DNA of 32,607 nt from Calditrichia bacterium. GTDB lineage: Bacteria > Calditrichota > Calditrichia > RBG-13-44-9 > J075. Shown here in pieces: positions 1-9,400 of this stretch (position 1 is the first letter of the stretch; the number at the start of each line of letters is the position of its first letter). The position numbers and the translations under genes were made by a program. The notes beneath the pieces are model-generated. The model worked only from the letters and a program-made list of their open reading frames with translations. It did not search any database and was not told the DNA's origin. The stretch covers positions 1-32,607 of the forward strand of contig JANQRS010000027.1 of the NCBI GenBank assembly GCA_028284445.1, given 5' to 3'.

Positions 1-59
1 CATCCAGCATCCAGCATCCAGCATCCAGCATCCAGCATCCAGCATCCAGCATCCAGCAT
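1..59. repeat. Heptanucleotide tandem array, unit CATCCAG
   Basis: About 8.4 perfect head-to-tail copies of CATCCAG fill the first 59 bases, so the window starts inside the array and its true length is unknown. The same heptamer occurs in the opposite orientation (as CTGGATG) at 23595-23638. Neither strand of this array contains a stop codon in any frame. The gene to its left is outside the window. About 240 bases of AT-rich sequence without a recognisable element separate it from the first gene. Confidence 0.97.
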
Positions 60-299
60 TAAATTAACCTCCCCTTAACCCACATTTAATCGAATTAAGC
101 GAAAATTAATTCCTTTCTAACCCGCCATTTATCACTGCTTAAGTATGGTGTCTATCTTGTCAGTAGTTCGTTGTTATTCTAATGAAAGAATAGATGAACA
201 CTCAATTAAAGTGATCTGGTTGGATAACAAACACAATCACACATGTTCAACCTGATCCGTTACTAACCAACATATAATTCATTGAGAGGGAGTCATATC

Positions 300-1010
300 A
301 TGGCTAACACATTTGTAAACCCCCTACCGAAAATCGACGTGCACACCATAATCGCATTTGATTTTCCCACACTGCCTGGCCCGCTGGGCAAAAACAAGTA
401 CGAAGCCAAGTCTTATCTCGGCAACTTGAAGACCGATGCACCGGCGATTCAGGACCTGTACGGCAAGCTTGGTTATCCGAAAATGGACCAGGGTCATCCG
501 CTTATTCGCGAACATGCCGACGCACCGCAAAAGGCATATGAAGGCGGCGATCCGGACGGAAGTGCAGCAGTCAATTACAACTACCACGATCAGACCGTTG
601 ATATCGATCGCGCAATTCGCATCAACCACACCGGTCGCTTGAGTGGCAGTTTCGCACGCTACATCGCCTGCCCGGATAACTATTCCAAGGTAAAGGTCAT
701 GGCTACTGACCTGACCGAGAACGGAAACACCCTTACCCTGGATACGCAGATCGTGGATCTGACGCCGGTACAGCCGCAGGACGTTAACAAATGGTATTGG
801 CAAGATCCTGCAGCTCGCAACGAGTTGATCTTCACTCTGGATACCATCATTGATGATCCGAAGAAGGCTGGTTTGAAAGCTGAACATCTCTACAAGCTGC
901 TCGTGAAATGGGAATTCTGGACCAAGAATCCCCAGGAACGTATGCCGATGTCCGGTTTCAACGATGAGATTACCTTTGAGGTTATCAGCAAGACGGTTGA
1001 TCTTCCTTAA
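300..1010 (+). CDS. Hypothetical protein, 236 aa, probably monocistronic
   Basis: I do not recognise this protein. The start is set at the ATG at 300 because GAGAGGGAG lies about 7 bases upstream; an in-frame TTG at 282 would put that SD inside the gene. The product begins MANTFVNPLPKID, has no signal peptide or membrane segment, is rich in Asp, Asn, Pro and Tyr, and has a mostly soluble, beta-prone middle (about residues 90-165) followed by a charged C-terminal part with several Trp residues. It is probably cytoplasmic. A strong intrinsic terminator follows 44 bases after the stop, and a repeat array lies upstream, so the gene is probably its own transcription unit. Function is unknown. That it is a real gene is well supported by the SD, its length and the terminator. 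Confidence 0.85.
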   Translation: MANTFVNPLPKIDVHTIIAFDFPTLPGPLGKNKYEAKSYLGNLKTDAPAIQDLYGKLGYPKMDQGHPLIREHADAPQKAYEGGDPDGSAAVNYNYHDQTVDIDRAIRINHTGRLSGSFARYIACPDNYSKVKVMATDLTENGNTLTLDTQIVDLTPVQPQDVNKWYWQDPAARNELIFTLDTIIDDPKKAGLKAEHLYKLLVKWEFWTKNPQERMPMSGFNDEITFEVISKTVDLP

Positions 1011-1053
1011 TTATTCCTGAGAAGGGAGAATCTTTACCCGAAAAAGTCAACAC

Positions 1054-1089
1054 CAAATGGGCTTCTCCTCGAGAAGCCCATTTGTTTTT
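1054..1089 (+). terminator. Strong rho-independent terminator
   Basis: Two perfect 14-base arms (CAAATGGGCTTCTC at 1054-1067 and its complement at 1071-1084) enclose a 3-base loop and are followed by TTTTT. It sits 44 bases after the stop of the hypothetical gene and 36 bases before the coiled-coil gene, so it separates their transcripts. Confidence 0.92.
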
Positions 1090-1125
1090 CAACCATAATC
1101 GATCTGATATAGATGGGAGGTTTCG

Positions 1126-2511
1126 ATGAAGAACCGCAAAAAATCAACGCGCGGTGGATCAGGCAAAAAGAAGCCGGCGCCGCCAAAGCCGGTCATTAGT
1201 GAATCTTTGCCGGTAACCGCAGAGTCAATAAACAGTCTACGGGAGGAGTTGGACGCCGTGCGTGCGGAGCTCAACGACCGCGCGGAACAAAACAGACAAT
1301 TGGAGCAAGACCTTGCAGAATTGCGCCGCAAACATAAACAGCTGCAGCAGGAAGCAAAAACGCTGCGAAAACAAGTGGCGGAGCTCGAAGCGAATCAAAC
1401 TGAAAACAACAATGAGGGAGGTGATGAATTAGCGGAAGCGCTCGTGCAAGCCCGTGAAGAACTTGCTGCAGAAAAAGAAAAGACGCAGTCTCTGCAAGAA
1501 AGGATTTCCGACCTGGAGTCTTCGAATGACGCCCTTGTAGAAGAGGCCTCTTCCCTGGCTTCCAGGGTTGAAAATCAAGGTGACGACACCGGCGAAGCTG
1601 CCAAACTACGGGATGAATTGGCTGCTGCCCGAAGCGCCCTGGAAGAGATCACCACACTTCGCAACGACCTGGAAGCAGAGAAACGAGAGCTGGTTGACAA
1701 AGTGCTGGATTTACAATCCACCCTGGCCGAAGAACGGAATCCGGTCCTCAATAGCAGCCGGGATTTGCCCTCTTCGAAGGCAACCTTTCGAATCTATGTA
1801 TTTCCGGGAGAAAACGGCCATCAGGGTAATATCGAGCATCTGCCAAGTGGAGTACGACAGGCCTTTGCGACCTTAAACGATGAAACTATCCTGGAGTTTG
1901 TCCGCGCACATCTGCCGCAAGCCGCATCGGAAGAAGACGCGGTTGTTGATTCAATGGCTGCACAAATCGCGAGTCGTGAAGCCGATGAACAAACGGAAGC
2001 CGCCAATGAGCTGGAAGACGCATTAGCGCTGCCGCCGGAAGTTGAAGAGCAAACGGCATCGCCTGTTGCCGCTAGATTTGAAGCAGCGACGGCCGATGCG
2101 CCAACTGCTGTGGAGGTCAAACCGGCGTCAGTAAGACGATCACGCCGCTCCGTTTTTCGCAGTTTCTCAATGATCCAGGACTTTCGCAACCTGCCGGAAG
2201 GCGGCGCTCTGGCAGTGGATACGCCATTCGATCTACTGGCAAGCATTCATATGCCTATCACACCAACCAGTGAGAATGTTCAGGCGGATACAACAGCATT
2301 TGCCTGCCAGGCAACTGTCACGTTGCCCGGAGACCGTGCGCTGATCGATCGGGTTCATGTCGCTGAGGAACTGATACCGGGCGTCGCCGACTATCAACCC
2401 ACGCTCCGTTTTGCGGGATTGCCTCAGGGGAATTACCTGCTAACCATAAATCTGTTAGCGCCCTTCGGACCGCTCAAAGAAACGACAAAGCTGACACTAC
2501 AGGTAAGATGA
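1126..2511 (+). CDS. Coiled-coil protein with basic N-terminus and C-terminal beta-rich domain
   Basis: This 461-aa protein belongs to no family I can name. GGGAGG lies 5 bases before the ATG. Residues 1-28 are strongly basic (Lys/Arg/Gly/Pro). Residues about 32-203 form a long heptad-rich coiled coil of Glu, Leu, Lys and Ala with a break near 90-100. A small globular segment (about 210-260, starting ATFRIYVFPGENG) follows, then an acidic Ala/Glu linker, then a separate C-terminal domain (about 340-461) with alternating hydrophobic strands that looks like a beta-sandwich. There is no signal peptide. The layout suggests a cytoplasmic scaffold or nucleic-acid- or membrane-tethered adaptor, but this is inference. 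It is transcribed after its own upstream terminator and ends 8 bases before a degenerate short tandem array. Confidence 0.85.
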   Translation: MKNRKKSTRGGSGKKKPAPPKPVISESLPVTAESINSLREELDAVRAELNDRAEQNRQLEQDLAELRRKHKQLQQEAKTLRKQVAELEANQTENNNEGGDELAEALVQAREELAAEKEKTQSLQERISDLESSNDALVEEASSLASRVENQGDDTGEAAKLRDELAAARSALEEITTLRNDLEAEKRELVDKVLDLQSTLAEERNPVLNSSRDLPSSKATFRIYVFPGENGHQGNIEHLPSGVRQAFATLNDETILEFVRAHLPQAASEEDAVVDSMAAQIASREADEQTEAANELEDALALPPEVEEQTASPVAARFEAATADAPTAVEVKPASVRRSRRSVFRSFSMIQDFRNLPEGGALAVDTPFDLLASIHMPITPTSENVQADTTAFACQATVTLPGDRALIDRVHVAEELIPGVADYQPTLRFAGLPQGNYLLTINLLAPFGPLKETTKLTLQVR

Positions 2512-2519
2512 CCGGGAGG

Positions 2520-2577
2520 CTGGAGATTGGAAACTGGAAAATCGAGTGGCAGTGGCAGTGGCAGTGGCAGTGGCAGT
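2520..2577. repeat. Composite short tandem array: 3 heptamers then 5.5 hexamers
   Basis: Three degenerate heptamers (CTGGAGA, TTGGAAA, CTGGAAA at 2520-2540) are followed after four bases by 5.5 perfect copies of AGTGGC (2545-2577). The array starts 8 bases after the stop of the coiled-coil gene, in the convergent gap before the minus-strand gene at 2683. It is the only perfect array in the window with a 6-base rather than 7-base period. Confidence 0.9.
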
Positions 2578-2620
2578 TACCAGATTGCGAGCAAGTGTCT
2601 GGCATAGCAAGTTTTTAGCT

Positions 2621-2679
2621 GCGACTGCTCAGTGCTCTTGCCACTATCTTTTCCCTGCGACTGCGCCTGCCACTATCTT
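2621..2679. repeat. Two-part direct repeat in convergent gap
   Basis: GCGACTG (2621-2627 and 2657-2663) and TGCCACTATCTT (2639-2650 and 2668-2679) each occur twice in the same order, with different spacers. TGCCACT is the complement of part of the nearby AGTGGC array, so this may be a decayed, inverted part of the same array. It ends 3 bases before the stop codon of the zinc-ribbon-like gene. Confidence 0.7.
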
Positions 2680-2682
2680 CAC

Positions 2683-2904
2683 TCAGTTGCGATTTTCGAA
2701 AGCATTGACAAATGCCGTCGAGATATATTCTCCCCGATGCGTATAGATGGGATCAGAATTGAGAATACGGGTCTCGCCGGTCTTCAAATTGTCATGCATC
2801 TCATAATCGCAGTCACTGCAGCGATAGATGACCCAATCGCCTTCGCGAGTGGCGTGACAGTTGTGCCGGATTTGTTTCGATGGATCGATTTTCCTGAAGC
2901 TCAT
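2683..2904 (-). CDS. Small zinc-ribbon-like hypothetical protein, 73 aa
   Basis: This short, hydrophilic protein carries C16-H17 and C29-x2-C32 with H37 nearby, which resembles a small metal-binding ribbon. It has no signal peptide. AAGGA lies 7 bases before the ATG. It is the last gene of a minus-strand run and follows the mechanosensitive channel gene by 41 bases, so the two may be co-transcribed. The N-terminal half (FRKIDPSKQIRHNC) is charged and the C-terminal half contains Tyr and His residues. I cannot assign a function. Zinc binding is inferred from Cys/His spacing only, and a structural rather than regulatory role is equally possible. Its stop lies next to decayed tandem repeats. Confidence 0.7.
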   Translation of the reverse strand: MSFRKIDPSKQIRHNCHATREGDWVIYRCSDCDYEMHDNLKTGETRILNSDPIYTHRGEYISTAFVNAFENRN

Positions 2905-2945
2905 ATTACAGTCCTTGTCTCTGGATTCGGATTCACTTAGTTAGT

Positions 2946-3767
2946 CTAGTCTCCAATGCTCCCCAACTCAATGCCTTCGGAATAGGCAACCTGTATTTTG
3001 TGCTCGCTGAAGGCAGCCTTAATTTTGCGATGTGCTTCAAACGTGGCTTCCCAATAGTCGTCCGGCTCTACATAGGGGCGGACGGCGACTATCAGGTTGT
3101 GACTGTCGTAGCTCTCAATACCAATTTCCGGCGCCGGATCATCAAGCACCTTCGGCATGGAGGCGAGGACATCGCCGATGATCTTTTCTACTTTTGGAAA
3201 ACTCTCGGCATAGGGCATCGTCACGCTAAGTTCCAGACGTATGGCGCCTTTCCGCGAAAAATTGGTCACAATACCATCAATGACCTGCCCATTGGGAATA
3301 ATAAGGGTCTTGCGGCCGGGTGTGCTGATAATGGTATTAAATATCTGGATTTCCTCAACTTTGCCGAACTTATCTTGAACTTCAATCCAGTCACCCAATT
3401 GGTAGGGTTTAAAAAGCAGGATAATGACCCCAGCGGCAAAATTGCTCAGGCTGCCTTGCAGAGCGAGGCCAATTGCAAACGCTGCACCGGCAATAATACC
3501 AACCAATCCGGCAAACTCAAAACCTACCATTCCGGCAGCCAGTAAGATGACAACCGCTTTCAATCCGGCTTCCAGCAAGGACGTAACAAATGAAATAAAT
3601 GCCCCATCGAAGCTAAGCTTCTCGAGCGCCATTTCGACCGGTTTCCGCACCTTGCCAACAACCCAGAAACCTATTAGAAGAACAGCAATAGCCCCGATTA
3701 ATTTAGGCATAAACAGAACAACTGCATCGATGAGCTGCTCAAGATATCCGTACACTTTATCCATCAT
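2946..3767 (-). CDS. MscS-family small-conductance mechanosensitive channel
   Basis: This 273-aa protein has the minimal MscS layout. There are three membrane segments (about residues 14-38, 56-82 and 86-118), then a soluble beta-rich domain. The pore-lining third helix is Gly/Ala-rich (IAGAAFAIGLALQGSLSNF) and runs into the family signature LFKPYQLGDWIEV at about 118-130. In this family the channel opens under membrane tension to release solutes during hypo-osmotic shock; E. coli MscS is of similar length. Two adjacent ATG codons (3767 and 3764) can start it, and neither has a strong SD. It lies 110 bases downstream of the LonB-type protease gene on the same strand and 41 bases upstream of the zinc-ribbon-like gene. 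Confidence 0.93.
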   Translation of the reverse strand: MMDKVYGYLEQLIDAVVLFMPKLIGAIAVLLIGFWVVGKVRKPVEMALEKLSFDGAFISFVTSLLEAGLKAVVILLAAGMVGFEFAGLVGIIAGAAFAIGLALQGSLSNFAAGVIILLFKPYQLGDWIEVQDKFGKVEEIQIFNTIISTPGRKTLIIPNGQVIDGIVTNFSRKGAIRLELSVTMPYAESFPKVEKIIGDVLASMPKVLDDPAPEIGIESYDSHNLIVAVRPYVEPDDYWEATFEAHRKIKAAFSEHKIQVAYSEGIELGSIGD

Positions 3768-3846
3768 GAGAAATGCTTACTCGCCTATTTAGTAGATTGG
3801 TGTTGTATTCTGACCATCGAATATACAAAGAAAATAATGCAAGGAA

Positions 3847-3861
3847 ACACAGTTTCTGTGT
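3847..3861 (-). terminator. Weak hairpin after the LonB-type protease gene
   Basis: ACACAG and CTGTGT form a 6-bp stem with a 3-base loop, starting 16 bases after the protease stop on the minus strand. On that strand it is followed by TTTCCTT. This is a weak or leaky terminator at best; partial read-through into the channel gene is likely. Confidence 0.4.
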
Positions 3862-3877
3862 GCCAAAACGCATAATT

Positions 3878-6289
3878 CTAAGCCGGATCATCGTTTTTTT
3901 CATCCTCTTTCTTACCATCCAGCGATTCAGCCAGCTCCTCCAGTCGCTGCGCGACCAGTGCGTTAATGCTGCCCGCCGGATATCCGCTGTCATTCAATTC
4001 GCCGGCTTCAACTCCTGTCAGCACCTCAATCCCTTCATTAATGGTCTTGACAGCGTAGATATGAAATTTGCCTTTCTTTACGGCCTTCACAATGTCCTCA
4101 CGGAGCATTAAGTTGCGCACATTGCTGTCCGGGATAAGCACACCCTGGTCACCGGTAAGACCTTTAGCAAAACACACATCGTAATAACCTTCGATCTTCT
4201 CATTCACGCCACCAATCGCTTGAACTTCACCCCGCTGATTCACCGAGCCGGTGACAGCAATGTTCTGCCGAATCGGCACACCGGAAAGCGCGGATAAAAT
4301 CGCATATAATTCGGTCGATGAGGCGCTATCGCCATCGATTCCACCGTAGCTTTGCTCAAAGACAATTCTTGCTGACATGGTGATGGGTCTTTCCTTGCCA
4401 AAAGTATCGGCAAGATAACCGCTGAGGATTAAGACCCCTTTGGTATGAAGCGGGCCACCAAGCTTCACTTCCCGTTCGATATCGAGGATGCCGCCGCGCC
4501 CCGGGCCAACACTGACGGTAATGCGTCCCGGTTTGCCGAATGCATATTCGCCGAGGCTGAGAACCGACAGGCCGTTGACCTGTCCGACTTTTTCCCCGCT
4601 GCAATCGATGAGGATTGTTCCCTGTTCGATATATTCCCGCGATTTTTCCTCTATCAAATTTGATCGCAGGATTTTCTCATCCAGCGCCTTGCGAATATGC
4701 CTGGCAGTAATCAGACCGGTTTTCTGCCTGCGAGCCCAGAAATTGGCCTCGCGGATGACATCGGCTATCAGGCCGAATTTAGTCGACAGTTTTTCCTGGT
4801 CCGAAGCGATTCGCGAGCTGTATTCCATTAGCCGTTCAACAGCCGCAGCGTCGAGATGCTTGAGCGACTCACGCTCACAAAAGTCGCCGACAAAACCAAT
4901 GAACTTGCGTATATTGTCTTCATCAAGATCCATATCGGTCGAAAAATCCGCTTTCACCTTGAATAGCTCCGGGAATTCTTCGTCGTGGGCATGAAGCAAA
5001 TAATAAAACTGCTGACGCCCAACCAGGATGACTTTCACATCCAGCGGAATCGCCTGCGGACGGAGGCTCTTGGTAGACATAAATCCAAGCCGGTCGCCAA
5101 TCTCTTCAATTTCGATAACATTATTGCGCAATGCCCGCTTCAATCCTTCCCAGCTCAGGCCATTGCGGAGTAGATCATCAACCGGAATCACGAGGTAGCC
5201 GCCATTGGCACGATGCAGGGAGCCGGGCTTGATCATTGTAAAATCAGTCGTCAGCGTTCCGAATTGACTCTCCTTCTCGATACGCCCAATCAGATTATGG
5301 TAGCCGGGATTTAGTTCCAGCACCACCGGCGCCCCCTGGCGATCACAATTGTCGACAAGCAAATTGACCTGATATTTGCGAAAAAGGAGCTCTGTCTGAC
5401 GTGCGGCCTCACCCGGCGGCATAAATTCTTCACCTGCAGCCGGTGCACCTTTAAAAGAATCAAGATTTTCGAGGATATTCTGTTTGACCTGCTGCAAATA
5501 GTGCACAACATCCGGCAAATCTTCGTAATCTTCCATCAGGTCATCGAGTAGACCCCCAACAACAAACTGCCCGACCTGCTGATCCACTTCCTTAATGGTT
5601 TCCTGACTCGAGCGCTCCATCTTGCGCGCTTCTTTCAGAAAGCCCTTCAGTTTTTCCTGCAAGGCTTTTTGCTTGGTACGAATTTCCTCCTGGCGAAATT
5701 CCGGCATTGCCTGAAAGTCTTTTTCACTGAGCGGTTGATCTCCGTCCATCGGAATGATCAAAATGCCCATTTGACTGGGCTGAATGGAAAATCCCTGCGC
5801 CTGCGCCTCCTTACTGAGTTCCTTCATGGCCTGATCGTGGCGCTCGCTCATACCGGCAGCCATTTCTTCACGCTTGCGCTGATAGTCTTCGCTTTCAAAA
5901 GCGCGCGGCATTTCGTGGCGAATATGGTCAATCAAAACATTCATATCACGCTGCAGCATACATGCACGCCCTGCCGGCAGTTCTAATGCCCGTGGCTGAT
6001 AGGCATCTGTAAAGTTGTTGACGTAACACCAATCAGGCGGTGTTTCTTTCTTGCCGGCGCGGGCCTCAAGGAAAGATTCAACAGCTGTCATTTTACCAAT
6101 ACCGGAGGGACCGCTAACATAGATATTGTAGCCATTGTGGGCAATTTCCAGGCCAAATTGCAGGGCCTTTACCGCCCGTTCCTGGCCAATAATACCGGCA
6201 ACAGGTTCAAGATCTTTGGTATTTTCCAGACCAAGGGGTTTTATATCAAAAGTGCGGCGGAGCTTTTCTGGAGAGAGTCGCTTAACCAT
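3878..6289 (-). CDS. LonB-type ATP-dependent protease (AAA + S16 peptidase)
   Basis: This 803-aa protein joins an N-terminal AAA-type ATPase region to a C-terminal Lon protease domain, as in the AAA_32/Lon_C proteins distinct from classical LonA. The P-loop is GPSGIGKMT with K66. The residue after K66 is Met, with Thr one place later, which departs from the usual GK[ST]. A charged helical insertion covers about residues 125-270. The S16 catalytic dyad is visible as S655 (in GDSASS) and K698 (in NEKIEGYY), 43 residues apart as in E. coli Lon. The Lon N-terminal substrate domain is absent. The product is predicted to degrade damaged or regulatory proteins in the cytoplasm. GGGAA lies 5 bases before the ATG. 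The C-terminus is acidic and Lys-rich. Confidence 0.93.
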   Translation of the reverse strand: MVKRLSPEKLRRTFDIKPLGLENTKDLEPVAGIIGQERAVKALQFGLEIAHNGYNIYVSGPSGIGKMTAVESFLEARAGKKETPPDWCYVNNFTDAYQPRALELPAGRACMLQRDMNVLIDHIRHEMPRAFESEDYQRKREEMAAGMSERHDQAMKELSKEAQAQGFSIQPSQMGILIIPMDGDQPLSEKDFQAMPEFRQEEIRTKQKALQEKLKGFLKEARKMERSSQETIKEVDQQVGQFVVGGLLDDLMEDYEDLPDVVHYLQQVKQNILENLDSFKGAPAAGEEFMPPGEAARQTELLFRKYQVNLLVDNCDRQGAPVVLELNPGYHNLIGRIEKESQFGTLTTDFTMIKPGSLHRANGGYLVIPVDDLLRNGLSWEGLKRALRNNVIEIEEIGDRLGFMSTKSLRPQAIPLDVKVILVGRQQFYYLLHAHDEEFPELFKVKADFSTDMDLDEDNIRKFIGFVGDFCERESLKHLDAAAVERLMEYSSRIASDQEKLSTKFGLIADVIREANFWARRQKTGLITARHIRKALDEKILRSNLIEEKSREYIEQGTILIDCSGEKVGQVNGLSVLSLGEYAFGKPGRITVSVGPGRGGILDIEREVKLGGPLHTKGVLILSGYLADTFGKERPITMSARIVFEQSYGGIDGDSASSTELYAILSALSGVPIRQNIAVTGSVNQRGEVQAIGGVNEKIEGYYDVCFAKGLTGDQGVLIPDSNVRNLMLREDIVKAVKKGKFHIYAVKTINEGIEVLTGVEAGELNDSGYPAGSINALVAQRLEELAESLDGKKEDEKNDDPA

Positions 6290-6426
6290 ATATTTCCCAT
6301 TCGTTTCGTGAAGTGACCTTAGCGAGATCGTCTGTAATGGACGACTCGACGCAAAACAGATGAGAAATATAGTGCAAAATCAATTGGGAATACAAGGATT
6401 GCTTAAAGGCAGTAACGAATCGGTGT

Positions 6427-9400
6427 CTATTTCAAATATATTAGCTTCTGAGTCGCGCGCAGCTGCTTGTCGATTGAAAACCGTAGGAAATAGATGCCGC
6501 CACTTAATCCGTCTTCGGGGGTCCAGGTCAGCTCATACTGCCCGGCAGCCAGGCGCCCTTTTACCAATTCGGCAATCCTGCGCCCAAGTAGATCATAGAC
6601 TTCAACAGTTACGACATTTGCTTTTGCCAGCTCAAAGCGGATGTGAGTTTGAGGGTTGAAGGGATTCGGGAAGTTTTGCCGCAGGTAGAAATCTGACAGT
6701 GGATTCTCAGAATCCAGGCTGCTTCTGTCGGCGAAATCGTTAAAGGCACCGGGAGTACCATTATTCAACGACGCTTGCCAGTTTTGCGGAAGGGCATTGT
6801 CGCGCCAGGGATCCTTCAAGGCCAGCGTTGGGCCGTCACCATCGGCTTCTTGCGGCCAGGGGGATTCGTCTTCATACGTCAGGGAATCTGCAACATCGCC
6901 GTTGCTGTCAAACAGGAATACTGCTTCTCCGCTACTACTGAAGCCAAAGTCCAGATCTCCCAAACGAGCCCCAACTTCCGGAAATAAAATGTCAAAAGCA
7001 GTGGTATCGCGGCAAACAACCAGATAGCTGTCCGGTTGCAGAACCGTTTCGGTAGGGAAATGAAAGGTATTGCCCTCTCCCCCATCAGTCAGAACCCAGC
7101 TACTCATATCCACCGGCAGATCGCCGCGATTATAGAATTCAACCCAATCTTCCGGGTCAAAATCGGGGGCGGAGTTGTAATTTAGCTCGTTAATAACGAT
7201 ATCGGTGCTGCGCGGTAGGGCCTCGAATCTGGCTGTGATTGTCAGATCTCCCATGAGCGACAAACGAATTGCCGATCGAGTTGAGATAAACCCGTCTTCC
7301 CAGCCGGCAAATCGATAGCCATGATGCGGCTTGGCGACAACACGGAGCGGAATGTCGTTAAAATATCGCCCCGACCAGCCACTTGCTTCTATCGATAGCG
7401 AATCTACCTCAATGCTGCCGGCATTTTCCGGGAGAATGTTCACGGTGAGATTTGAGGCGCCACTAAGGCCAAAATATTCAACAATATGATTTTCCATATG
7501 CGTTGGCCGCTGGCGGGCAAAGGTGCGCATTCGATTTAGCCGGGAAAGCCAGGCGTCGTAGCTCCCGGTTTCCCATAATGTTAGATGCCGTTCGATTTCC
7601 GGGGCCAGCAGTTGCTGAAGGCTATCCAGCAGGGCAACAGCACGGTCCGGATGGAATTCCCGGTTCATGTGAGTAGCAAAGCGATTAATTAACTCATTGC
7701 GGAAAATGTTATTTAACAATAAGTTACGCAGCAAGAATGATCCGGAAGATAGAATCGTGCGATCAAGCGAATTGCTGGTATAGGCAGTCGCGCTCCGCAG
7801 ACCAAAACCGGAGTCGGTATCAAACATGATCCAGCGCCAGCGTCCGTTCGCGGTCTGAGGCCGCCAGTACTTAATATTGCGATGAGGCCAGTCGGTATTG
7901 TCGATGTAAATCTGCGCAACCTGGTAACTGAGATAGTTATCCATATCCATTCGCGCTTTGACATGCTCGTAGTTGGCGGCGAGGCTCATGTCATTGCTAT
8001 TTACAAAGTTGAGCAGCGCCAGATAATGCGTATTGGTGCCAGCAAGGCGGATACCGCCATTTTCCAGCATATCGATGTTATCCGCATCTACATTGTGGTT
8101 TCCGGCAACGTAATGTTCATTTATCTTCTCACGGATATTATGAATACCCCAATATTGACCGTTCAGATAGACAATTGCCGGCTGATAGGCCTGAACATCG
8201 ATATCAGTATCGGCAACCAAGTGCTGTATAAAGGCATCCCGCAACATGGTCGAAAACCAGTCGTTCCCGCTATTACGCAGCAAGAATCCCTCGAACACAT
8301 CAATGTCTTTATGCTCAAAAAGCGGGTATTCGAGATCGCCGTCGCCGTATTGCGCCCTGGTAAACACGGATAGTGATTTTTGGGCGAATGTGCGACTACC
8401 GCCGCCGGCGATTTGTATGCCGGCCTGCAGGTCAAAGGCCAATTGTTGATTTTCATACAGTTCGATATGCACCGGACGCTCCCAGTCTTTCCAATAATTC
8501 GCTCCGAAATAGGGAAAGGTGCTGCTGGCATTTGGCCCCAAAATGTAAATGCCCGCTTCATCGCTCCAGAGGTTCTTTGGCGCGGTTGCAAGTGAGAGCA
8601 CCGGCAAAGTCGAACGTTCACGAATAAAATAGGTTGTCGTTTTCCCTTCCCCGGGAATGGTGCCATGGGCAAATGCCCGCGCGCGAAGCACGGTCGTCTG
8701 ATCCAGGAGCACGGGTCCGTCGTATTTCGGCGCATCTAATGTCGGCTCAGCCCCATCCGTTGTATAGTGAATCACTTCTCTTTCATGATTGGCAGAAATA
8801 GCCACAGAGAGAGGCTGATTATAAAAGCCACCCTCCGCAGTAAAGCGGGGCGGATTCGTCACGGCTGAAAAAGACAGTGCGTCATTATTGCTGCTATCCG
8901 GTGTTGCCTTTTCGAAAAACACCCACTGACCGTCACCGTCGGGCTGGCGGCCGTAGGAGATGCCGGGCGGTATGTCTGTTGCAGCGACCTCGTCGACAAT
9001 CACGCCGGTCGCATCAGACAATATCAGCGGCTCTCCCTCAGCTTTGATGCGAAAGCCGCTATGCATCTTTGTCAAGTATGGTTCGATCGTCGCATCCAGA
9101 CCGCGGCTTGCAGACGGCGCACTGCTAAATCCGAGCGTCAAGAAGGGAATCATCGACATATCGGAGGATGCCGAATTCACATTGTGGACCTGAATGGCAA
9201 GAGTGTTCATACCGGTTTGCAGAAGTGCAGCCGGTTCAGATGAGGAGAAGCGGGCAGGAGGCAGTCCATTTATCAAGTTGGGTTCGCGATCACTATTTGC
9301 GGTAACAAAATACGGTGGCGGCAAGCCCCCGGCGGCACCGAGATTTTCACGCTGGATTTCCTGCCCGTTAAGATATGCTACAAATGCATCATCATAATCT

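Noticed and set aside
273..278. TATAAT as -10 box of the first gene
   Set aside because: It would start transcription within or next to the SD, and no -35 element is in place.
324..887. Open frame of 187 codons antisense to the first gene
   Set aside because: No SD and no recognisable similarity; the plus-strand gene has a good SD and terminator.
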